Origin: Gemmatimonadaceae bacterium
Lineage (GTDB): Bacteria > Gemmatimonadota > Gemmatimonadetes > Gemmatimonadales > Gemmatimonadaceae
Length of the DNA: 9,065 nucleotides
Assembly: GCA_025453855.1 (NCBI GenBank)
Contig: JALOPO010000044.1
Coordinates: 1-9,065, forward strand
Reading direction: 5' to 3'
Shown here: in pieces, positions 1-5,526 of the stretch
How the letters are laid out: each line of letters begins with the position of its first letter
Numbering within the stretch: the stretch's first letter is position 1
Program-made: the position numbers and the translations under genes
The notes under the pieces: model-generated
Told to the model about the DNA's origin: nothing
Seen by the model: the letters and a program-made list of their open reading frames with translations, nothing else
Database searches by the model: none

Positions 1-879
1 CGCCAGCCGGATCACCAGGTCGGCCATGTGCTCCACGGCCCACTTGAAGTAGTCGGGCGTGAGCGAGTTGATGTCGAAGTCGGGGGCCGGGTTCATGAAG
101 TCGATCGCGTACGGCACGCCGTCCTTGATCGCGAACTCGATCGAGTTCATGTCGTAGCCGAAGGCCTTCACGATCGTCCGCGCATCCTGCACCACGCGCG
201 CGCCGAGCGCGGGGCCGAGGTGGTCGTGCTCGACGAGGTAGCGCCGCTGCTTCGGATCGTACTTGATCGGGAGGATCTCCTCCTGCCCCAGGCAGAGGCA
301 GCGCACGAAGGCATCCCACTCGATGAACTCCTGCACGATCATGGTGAGGAGCCCCGACTGGTCGTAGGCCTCGAGCAGCTCCTCGCGCGACCGGCAGACG
401 TAGACCTCCTTCCACCCGCCGCCGTGCGCGTCCTTGAGGATGCACGGCATCCCGACGTGGGCGATGATCGCGTCCCAGTCGAGCGGGTACTGCAGGTTGC
501 GCAGGCTCTCCGTGGGGACGATGCCGGGGATGTACTCCTTGTTCGGGAGCACCACCGTCTTCGGGCTCACGACGCCGAGCTTCGTGATCAGCGTGGCGCC
601 GAAGAACTTGTCGTCGGCGCTCCACATGAACGGATTGTTGATCACCGTCGTCCCGTCGGCCACCGCCTTCTTGAGCACCGTGCGGTAGAACGGGACTTCG
701 TGGCTGATGCGGTCCACGAGGACGTCGTAGCGCGGCGCGTCGTCCATGCGCTCGCCGCCGAAGGTCGCGAACTCGGCCACCACCCCCGCGTCGCGCCTGT
801 TCACCTCGGCGAGGAAGGCGGGCGGGAAGGACCACTCGCGGCCCACGACGAGGCCGACGCGCTTCGGGGAGGTGGACAT
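1..879 (-). CDS. ATP-grasp ligase, RimK/glutathione-synthetase-like (3' truncated by window edge)
   Basis: The ATG at 879 opens a frame that stays open for 293 codons to the window edge, so the C-terminus is missing. The visible part covers most of an ATP-grasp enzyme. Residues 1-60 form the N-terminal pre-ATP-grasp domain (RVGLVVGREWSFPP, then YDVLVDRISHEVPFYR). About 79-112 is TVINNPFMWSADDKFF, the usual region before the fold. The ATP-binding lysine is probably K149 in CILKDAHGGGW with its glycine loop. The hinge is QEFIE (183-187). Metal ligands are probably E248, D260 and N263 in the IEFA...AIDFMNPAP stretch. The family joins a carboxylate to an amine or thiol through an acyl-phosphate. 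Substrate unknown. It differs clearly from the two other ATP-grasp genes here, so it is not a recent copy. It is the last visible gene of the minus-strand run, 88 bp after an esterase. No strong ribosome site precedes it. Confidence 0.88.
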   Translation of the reverse strand, partial: MSTSPKRVGLVVGREWSFPPAFLAEVNRRDAGVVAEFATFGGERMDDAPRYDVLVDRISHEVPFYRTVLKKAVADGTTVINNPFMWSADDKFFGATLITKLGVVSPKTVVLPNKEYIPGIVPTESLRNLQYPLDWDAIIAHVGMPCILKDAHGGGWKEVYVCRSREELLEAYDQSGLLTMIVQEFIEWDAFVRCLCLGQEEILPIKYDPKQRRYLVEHDHLGPALGARVVQDARTIVKAFGYDMNSIEFAIKDGVPYAIDFMNPAPDFDINSLTPDYFKWAVEHMADLVIRLA

Positions 880-967
880 GGGGAATTGACTCGGCTGGGT
901 GGGGAGGCGTCCGCGGTCTGCGGGCACCGGGTCGATGGCGGGCGTCGTCGCCGTCGCCGAATAGTCG
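880..967 (-). other. Short intergenic gap between esterase and terminal ATP-grasp gene
   Basis: This 88-bp spacer separates the esterase stop from the ATP-grasp start. On the minus strand it begins with GC-rich GGCGACGGCGACGACG and ends in a lower-GC stretch (GAGTCAATTCCCC) just before ATG. I see no convincing -35/-10 pair, no hairpin followed by a T run, and only a weak GAG as a possible ribosome contact. The two genes are probably co-transcribed, but an undetected promoter cannot be excluded. Confidence 0.4.
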
Positions 968-1693
968 TCAGTCGTGCCCGCCCACGTACAGGCGGATCAT
1001 GCGCTCCCACCAGGGCCAGTCGTGCGCGTGGCCGTCCCACTCGCGGAGCGCGTTGCCGATCCCCTTGCTCCAGAGGAGCGCGGAGAAGTCGCGGTTCTCC
1101 TGGAGGAAGGGGTCGTGTCGCCCGATGGCCATGATGATGTCCTGGCGCCGGAAGGCGGCGAGGCGCCCCGGGTCGTGCTCGTGGCGCATGAAGGCGGCGG
1201 GGTTCACGGCGTGCGTCGCCCAGCTCGTGACGCCACCCAGCCAGTCGGTCATGTCATAGAGCCCGCTCATGCCGATGATGCGCTGCACGAGGTCGGGGTG
1301 GCGGAGCCCGAAGACCATCGCGTGGTAGGCGCCGAAGCTCGCCCCGGTGGCGATGGTGAAGCGATTCCCGTTGCGCGCGTTCATGAGCGGCAGCACCTCG
1401 TCGCGCAGGTAGGCGTCGTACTGCAGCTGCCGCAGCGCGCGGTCGTGCGGGTGCCGGCGCTTGTCGTACCAGCTCGTGTCGTTGACCGTGTCCACGGACC
1501 ACAGCTGGAGCCAGCCGCGGTCGAGATGGTCGCGGAGCACCGACGTCATGCGCCGGTCGGGCCACTCGCGGTGGTCGCCCATGGAGGTGGGGAAGACGAG
1601 CAGGCGCGCGCCGCCATGTCCCCACACGTGGATGCGCATGTGCGTCCCGCCGAGGGCGGGGCTGTGCCAGTGGTGGTACTCGTGGTGCATCAT
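968..1693 (-). CDS. Alpha/beta-hydrolase esterase, COG4947-like
   Basis: A 241-residue serine hydrolase of the putative-esterase (PF00756/COG4947-like) type. It opens with EYHHWHSPALG and continues with GHGGARLLVFPTSMG, an N-terminal signature I associate with this family. That supports the start at 1693, or the adjacent ATG at 1690. The nucleophile is S119 in GASFGAYHA (117-125). The acid is likely D194 in IGRHDPF and the base H224 in HAHDWPWW (222-229), so the triad looks intact. There is no signal peptide or membrane segment, so it should be cytoplasmic. The reaction would be ester hydrolysis or acyl transfer. The substrate is unknown. It is a different family from the esterase upstream, so the two probably act on different bonds. 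A purine-rich GAGGGGG lies directly before ATGATG, the best ribosome site seen before any gene here. A repeat able to form hairpins lies just upstream of it. Confidence 0.85.
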   Translation of the reverse strand: MMHHEYHHWHSPALGGTHMRIHVWGHGGARLLVFPTSMGDHREWPDRRMTSVLRDHLDRGWLQLWSVDTVNDTSWYDKRRHPHDRALRQLQYDAYLRDEVLPLMNARNGNRFTIATGASFGAYHAMVFGLRHPDLVQRIIGMSGLYDMTDWLGGVTSWATHAVNPAAFMRHEHDPGRLAAFRRQDIIMAIGRHDPFLQENRDFSALLWSKGIGNALREWDGHAHDWPWWERMIRLYVGGHD

Positions 1694-1703
1694 CCCCCTC
1701 GCC
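1694..1703 (-). promoter_or_regulatory. Ribosome-binding site of the COG4947-like esterase
   Basis: The minus strand reads GGCGAGGGGG immediately before ATGATG. Spacing to the first ATG is almost nil and to the second about three bases, both short of the usual optimum, so the second ATG (1690) may be the real start. It abuts the last copy of the 11-base palindrome, so a hairpin ending at 1704 would sit against this site and could limit ribosome access. Confidence 0.5.
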
Positions 1704-1766
1704 GGCTCGGAGCCGGAAGTGTTGCGGGGCTCGGAGCCGGACGTGTTGCGTGGCTCCGAGCCCGGG
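1704..1766 (-). repeat. 24-bp-period repeat with inverted third copy; possible switching hairpin
   Basis: The 73-bp gap between the two esterases contains two near-identical 24-base units (1704-1727 and 1728-1751, differing at two positions) and a third partial unit from 1752. Each starts with an 11-base core, GGCTCGGAGCC on the plus strand. The core in the third unit (1752-1762) is the exact reverse complement. In RNA of the minus strand, the first core after the esterase stop can pair perfectly over 11 bp with either of the next two, giving loops of 13 or 37 nt. The two structures exclude each other. Each core is also palindromic around its centre base, so three evenly spaced protein-binding sites are an alternative. 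There is no T run, so an ordinary intrinsic terminator is unlikely. Confidence 0.75.
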
Positions 1767-2636
1767 TCACCCGTTCATCCCCTGCGCATGCGGCGCCCCG
1801 AACGCATGCCACGGCTGCCGCCCGTCGCCATGGCCGGGGACGGCGAGCAGCGCCGGCAGCGCCTTGCGGAAGCGTCGCCCCCACGCCGCCTCGTGGTGCA
1901 CCGCCGTCGCGTCCTCCATCCAGCGCAGCCGCTCGCCCGGCAGGTAGCCCTTGGCCACCAGCAGGTCGCGCATCCGGCGCGCGTTGGCGACCATCCGCTC
2001 CCCCTCGCGCCCGCCGATGTCGAGATAGATCCGCGCATCGACCCACGGCTGCCGCTCGACATAGTCGAAGATCGCGGCGCGCGCGAACCAGAGGCTGGGG
2101 CTCATCACCCCCGCGAAGCCGAAGACGTCGGGGCGCTCGAAGAGGGCGTAGAGCGAGACGAGCCCGCCCATGCTCGATCCCGCGATCCCGGTGTGCAGCC
2201 GGTCGCGGACCGTGCGGAAGCGCGCGTCGATGATCGGACGCAGCACGTCGCAGAGCCAGTCGAGGTACTCGCGCGCGCCGCCGCCGCCGACCTGCGGATC
2301 CTCGAACGGCCCGTACTCGTGCAGCCGCCGCTCGGCGCCATTCCAGACGCCGACCACGATCGCCTGCGCGCCGAGGCGCGACGCGCTCGCCAGGCTCTCG
2401 CCGAGGCGCCACGAGCCGGCGAAGCTCGTCGCGTCGTCGAAGAGGTTCTGCCCGTCGTGCATGTAGACCACCGGCCAGCGCGCCGTCGTCTCGCCGTGCC
2501 CCGCGGGGAGCGCGACGATCACGCGACGCGGCGTGCCGTCGCCCTGCGGCCCCGGGATCCCCTCGAGGTAGTGGAGCGTGCCGCCCGAGGCGTGCGCGCG
2601 GTGCCGCCGCGATCCGCGGCGCTGGCGATACGGCAT
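1767..2636 (-). CDS. Alpha/beta-hydrolase esterase, Fes/COG2819-like
   Basis: A 289-residue predicted esterase of the PF00756 family, the group that includes enterochelin esterase (Fes/IroE) and COG2819 hydrolases. Residues 58-66 read YMHDGQNLF, a family hallmark. The nucleophile is S155 in GSSMGG (153-158). The likely acid is D206 in DIGGREGE. The base is H248 in HHEAAWGRRF, matching the family's H-x-E-x-x-W pattern near the end. The triad appears complete and the length is normal. The first 15 residues are Arg-rich (MPYRQRRGSRRHR) but lack a hydrophobic core, so this is not a signal peptide and the enzyme is probably cytoplasmic. It starts 10 bp after the ATP-grasp gene stop, which implies one transcript, although no Shine-Dalgarno is visible. 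No substrate can be assigned. An ester made from the product of the neighbouring ligases is a reasonable guess. Confidence 0.87.
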   Translation of the reverse strand: MPYRQRRGSRRHRAHASGGTLHYLEGIPGPQGDGTPRRVIVALPAGHGETTARWPVVYMHDGQNLFDDATSFAGSWRLGESLASASRLGAQAIVVGVWNGAERRLHEYGPFEDPQVGGGGAREYLDWLCDVLRPIIDARFRTVRDRLHTGIAGSSMGGLVSLYALFERPDVFGFAGVMSPSLWFARAAIFDYVERQPWVDARIYLDIGGREGERMVANARRMRDLLVAKGYLPGERLRWMEDATAVHHEAAWGRRFRKALPALLAVPGHGDGRQPWHAFGAPHAQGMNG

Positions 2637-2646
2637 GCGCGCCCGG

Positions 2647-3864
2647 TCAGCCCGCGTAGAGCTGGAGATCGGTGCCGACGGCGTCGGCGATGCGGCAGGC
2701 CTCGTCGAAGTCGGGGTGGCGCACCGTCACGTAGCCGTCGGAGATCAGCGTCAGGATCCAGTCGCGGCGCGTCGCCCCCACCGGGAGCAGGTCGACGTGC
2801 ACGATGTGCTCGCCGTAGCGCTCGCCCAGGTGGTCGAGGCCGCGGATGGAGTGGATGCGCCCCTGGCCCTGCGCCCGCTTGAAGATGTTGATCGCGGTGT
2901 ACTTCCGCTCCACCGGCGTCGTGAACCGGCCCGTCAGCTCGGCCTCGGCGTAGCCCATGAAGAGGTCGATGTCGGAGACGTAGTTCATGAGGTCGACGGT
3001 GCGCGCGCCGGGCGGGCGGGCCGCGATCTCGCCGAAGACGACCTCGCCGTCCGACTTGCGGTACCACTCCATGTGCGTGAAGGCGGTGCCGGGCTTCATG
3101 ACGGGGATCACCGCCTCGCCCATCGCACGGCCGCCGCGCACCCACTCGCTGTCGACGTCGCGCAGGCAGAGCGTCTGCGGCGAGATCCACTCGGTGCTGC
3201 GGGCGATGAGCGGGCGCGGGCGGTAGAAGCCGATGTTGAAGTAGAGGATCCGGTCGTCCACGCAGATGGTGTCGTACGTGAACTCCTCGCCGTCGATGAA
3301 CTCCTCGACGTTCACCTCCTCGATGTGCGCCATCTTCTTCAGCGCCGTCTCGAGCCCGGCGGCATCGTCGGCGCGGAAGGTGTCCATCGACCCCGCGCCC
3401 GCGATCGGCTTGACGATGCACGGATAGCCCACGAACTCCGCCGCCTCCATCACGCCGGCGACGGTGGTCGCCGCGCGGTGGCGCGGGCAGCGGATGCCGG
3501 CCGCCGCGACACGCGCCTTCATGAGGTCCTTGTTGCGGAAACAGACCGCATCCTCGACCGCCAGCCCCTCGACGCCGAGCGCGACGCGCAGCTTGGCCGC
3601 CAGCACCACGCCCGGCTCCCAGAGGCAGACGACGCGATCGAACGGGATGTGCCGCCACGCGCGCCGCACCGCCTCGACGACCGCATCCTCGTCGGCCAGC
3701 GACGGCGTCTGCAGGTAGGCCGAGAGGTGGTGCTTGGCGAGCGCCGGGAGCTGCGACTGCGGGACGTCACTGATCCCGTGCACGGTGGCACCGTGCGCGC
3801 TCAGCGCCCGGCAGAAGAGCGGCATCTCGTCCGGGTAGCCGGGGGCGATCATCAGGACGTTCAT
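2647..3864 (-). CDS. ATP-grasp carboxylate-amine ligase-like protein (second paralogue)
   Basis: A 405-residue ATP-grasp enzyme. I chose the ATG at 3864 because MNVLMIAPGYPDEMP begins a typical N-terminal Rossmann-like domain. The 19 residues upstream (from a TTG at 3921) look non-coding. Features in order: FRNKDLMK (109-116) with a first nucleotide-contacting lysine, ATP lysine K152 in VKPIAGAG, hinge VEEFIDGEE (186-194), then E266 in HMEWYR and E279 in GEIAARPPGA as probable metal ligands. The HxE ... GE(I/V)xAR pattern resembles L-amino-acid ligases and PurK/PurT-type enzymes, where the Asn of carboxylases is absent. The likely reaction is ATP-dependent joining of a carboxylate to an amine. 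It aligns along its whole length with the ligase at 4306-5526, indicating duplication. It follows a 441-bp structured gap and is tightly linked to the esterase downstream. Substrate unknown; biotin carboxylase function is unlikely. Confidence 0.9.
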   Translation of the reverse strand: MNVLMIAPGYPDEMPLFCRALSAHGATVHGISDVPQSQLPALAKHHLSAYLQTPSLADEDAVVEAVRRAWRHIPFDRVVCLWEPGVVLAAKLRVALGVEGLAVEDAVCFRNKDLMKARVAAAGIRCPRHRAATTVAGVMEAAEFVGYPCIVKPIAGAGSMDTFRADDAAGLETALKKMAHIEEVNVEEFIDGEEFTYDTICVDDRILYFNIGFYRPRPLIARSTEWISPQTLCLRDVDSEWVRGGRAMGEAVIPVMKPGTAFTHMEWYRKSDGEVVFGEIAARPPGARTVDLMNYVSDIDLFMGYAEAELTGRFTTPVERKYTAINIFKRAQGQGRIHSIRGLDHLGERYGEHIVHVDLLPVGATRRDWILTLISDGYVTVRHPDFDEACRIADAVGTDLQLYAG

Positions 3865-4029
3865 CGGCGGACTCGGTGCGGGTTCGGTGCGTAGCGCGCG
3901 ACTGGCTGACGGCGTCTGCAACAGCTGGTGGACGGGCAGGGAACGTCAGTGCACTGCAGGGGAGATCAGGACGTCAGGCGATGTTTGCTGCGGGGCGAAC
4001 GGCCTTGGTCGTTGCGGTACGAACAGCCG

Positions 4030-4208
4030 TGGACACGGCGGCGCCACGGCGGGACTGCGCACGGCGGAACGGCACACGGCTGACGAACGACTGAAGGAGA
4101 AACCGGCGGATGAATGGGGATGACGATGCGACCGTGGACGAACGCCGTGCCGCGGTTGCCGTGCGCGGTCCAGCCGTGCGCGGTCCAGCCGTGGCGCCGC
4201 CGTGTCCA
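4030..4208. repeat. Core hairpin with 51-base arms and 77-base loop
   Basis: The left arm is 4030-4080 and the right arm 4158-4208. Starting at 4030, the first 21 bases pair perfectly, the next 15 at 13 positions and the last 15 at about 11, so pairing decays toward the loop. Such a match is far beyond chance for a gap this size. It points either to selection for structure or to origin by inverted duplication. Confidence 0.8.
4158..4187. repeat. 15-bp tandem repeat, two exact copies
   Basis: GCCGTGCGCGGTCCA occurs exactly twice in a row (4158-4172 and 4173-4187) inside the right arm of the large hairpin. Diverged copies in reverse orientation lie at 4051-4065 and 4066-4080 in the left arm. 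The array suggests that the arms grew by unit duplication and that the right arm is the more recently homogenised. Confidence 0.85.
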
Positions 4209-4305
4209 GAGCCGTTGCAGTCGGACCTTCCACGTCGTTCCTCCCATGACCTGCCGTTCCCTGCACGTCCCGGCCACACCACAGGCGGTTCACGAAGCGC
4301 GACGA

Positions 4306-5526
4306 TCACCCGAGTTCGACCTTCACCAGCTCCACCACGCGACGCACCGCATGCTCGACGACGGCGGTCTCGGGGTGGCGGAGGATGATGAAGCCGTCGC
4401 CCTCGTAGCTGCCGGTGGGGCCCTGGCCCAGGTGCGGCAGCCTGGCGTCGCAGATCATGTGGCCGAACTCCTGGTGCACCTGCTCGATGCCGTGGATGTG
4501 GCGGACCACGCCGCTCCCCTGGCCGCGCAGGTAGGCGGCGGCCACGGCGTAGCGGCGCTCGGGGACGATGAACGAGCCGTTCACCATCACGTCGGCCCAG
4601 CTGCGCACGAAGTCGGTGTCGGTGGAGCGGCTCACGAGCGTGGTGATCTGCGCGCCGGGCGGACGCGCCCCCACCTCGCCGATCGCGAGCGAACCGTCGC
4701 GGCGGCGGAACCACTCCATGTGGCTCACCCCCGTCCCCATGCCGAGCGCGGCGAGGGCATCGTCACCCGTGCGCTTGATGTCGTCGTAGCGATGGTCGTC
4801 GACCTCGCGCGGGAGCACCACCACCCACTGGATCCACGGATTGCGCAGCACCTCGAGCGGCGTGGGGTGGTAGTGCGTGAGCGAATGCCAGACCGGCACG
4901 CCGCCGATCGAGACCGTCTCCAGCGAGTGCTCGTCGCCGGTGATGAACTCCTCCACCTGCACCGGCGCCGACGGCGATGGCGCGAGGAGCTCGAGGGCGC
5001 GGGTGAGCGCGTCGCCGTCGTCGACGCGATAGGTCGCCTGCGCGCCGGCGCCCGCCACCGGCTTGAGGACGAGCGGGAAGCCGGTGCGCTCCGCGAACTG
5101 CACCGCCTGCGCCCAGCTCGTGCACTCGGCATGGCGCGCGCACGGCAGGCCGGCGGCGCGGAGCACGTCCTTCATGCGCGCCTTGTCGCGGAAGTTGCGC
5201 GCCGCATGGCTGCTCAACCCGTCGATGCCGAGCGCCTCGCGCACCTCGGCCAGCGGCACCTGCAGCTGCTCGTAGGCGCCGAAGAGGCGCTCGCAGCCGC
5301 CGATGCGGCGCGCCACCTCCTTCACCGCGCGCGCGAGCTGCGCGCGGTCGAGCACGTCGTCCACGCGCCAGTGCTGCGCGATCGCGGCGCGCGTGGCGGG
5401 CGGCGCGTGCTCGGGCCAGTCGGTGCTGATCACGCCCAGGCGCACCTCGGGGAGCGAGGCGATCGCCTCGACCATGCGCGACGCGTTCTCGGAGAGCCGC
5501 GGGGCGGCGAAGATGACGGGGATCAC
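4306..5526 (-). CDS. ATP-grasp carboxylate-amine ligase-like protein (first paralogue)
   Basis: A 406-residue ATP-grasp enzyme. The best start is the GTG at 5526, giving (M)IPVIFAAPRLSENASRM, a normal N-terminus. The frame stays open upstream, but only through sequence antisense or out of frame to the branching enzyme. The start overlaps the branching-enzyme stop as GTGA, so translation is probably coupled. Motifs: NFRDKARMK (111-119), ATP lysine K155 in LKPVAGAG, hinge VEEFITGDE (191-199), E271 in HMEWFR and E284 in GEVGARPPGA as likely metal ligands. This resembles amino-acid ligases and PurK/PurT rather than biotin carboxylase. It shares the motif order, spacing and C-terminal HP(D/E) region with the 2647-3864 gene, but about a third or more of positions differ, so the copies are old and may have different substrates. 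Cytoplasmic; substrate unknown. Confidence 0.9.
   Translation of the reverse strand: MIPVIFAAPRLSENASRMVEAIASLPEVRLGVISTDWPEHAPPATRAAIAQHWRVDDVLDRAQLARAVKEVARRIGGCERLFGAYEQLQVPLAEVREALGIDGLSSHAARNFRDKARMKDVLRAAGLPCARHAECTSWAQAVQFAERTGFPLVLKPVAGAGAQATYRVDDGDALTRALELLAPSPSAPVQVEEFITGDEHSLETVSIGGVPVWHSLTHYHPTPLEVLRNPWIQWVVVLPREVDDHRYDDIKRTGDDALAALGMGTGVSHMEWFRRRDGSLAIGEVGARPPGAQITTLVSRSTDTDFVRSWADVMVNGSFIVPERRYAVAAAYLRGQGSGVVRHIHGIEQVHQEFGHMICDARLPHLGQGPTGSYEGDGFIILRHPETAVVEHAVRRVVELVKVELG

Larger units (their letters stand above)
3928..4277. repeat. Nested imperfect inverted repeat, about 350 bp
   Basis: Outer arms: 3937-3949 is complementary to 4251-4263 at 12 of 13 positions, and 3928-3936 to about 4269-4277 at 8 of 9, with a 5-base bulge between. 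Inner arms: 4030-4080 against 4158-4208 at about 45 of 51 positions, including a perfect 21-base match (4030-4050 with 4188-4208). Between outer and inner arms weaker matches continue, with extra sequence in the left arm. The loop, 4081-4157, is the most AT-rich part. As RNA this would form a long hairpin. As DNA it resembles a palindromic mobile repeat or a MITE-like remnant. I found no convincing target-site duplication. Confidence 0.75.
3865..4305. other. 441-bp non-coding region between the two paralogous ligases
   Basis: This is the largest gap in the window. It is visibly less GC-rich than the genes, with a hand count near 60-65 percent outside the central arms. It is filled with nested inverted and degenerate direct repeats. 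A short motif like CGAACGGCC/CGAACAGCC followed by G/T-rich bases recurs near 3996, 4020 and 4138. Several frames are open across it, but they translate to Pro/Arg/Cys-rich low-complexity sequence and lack the third-position G/C bias of the flanking genes. No clear -35/-10 pair stands out on the minus strand. Transcripts reading through from the upstream ligase would carry the folded element ahead of the downstream ligase. Confidence 0.7.

Noticed and set aside
1704..1766. Intrinsic terminator between the two esterases
   Set aside because: The stems are strong but no T run follows on the minus strand, and the next gene starts within about 10 bases of the last core.
3865..3921. TTG start adding 19 residues to the second ATP-grasp ligase
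   Set aside because: The extension has no family-like sequence, and the ATG at 3864 begins the expected Rossmann-like strand.
3880..3935. Possible sigma-70 promoter for the second ligase (TTGCAG on the minus strand with a weak downstream hexamer)
   Set aside because: No acceptable -10 hexamer at proper spacing, and such single hexamers occur by chance.
3876..4123. Small plus-strand frames in the 441-bp gap
   Set aside because: They cross the inverted repeat, lack ribosome sites and coding-like composition, and show no recognisable product.
3928..4277. CRISPR array or transposase-bearing insertion sequence in the repeat-rich gap
   Set aside because: Repeat units are contiguous or inverted with no regular spacers, and no transposase-like frame is present.
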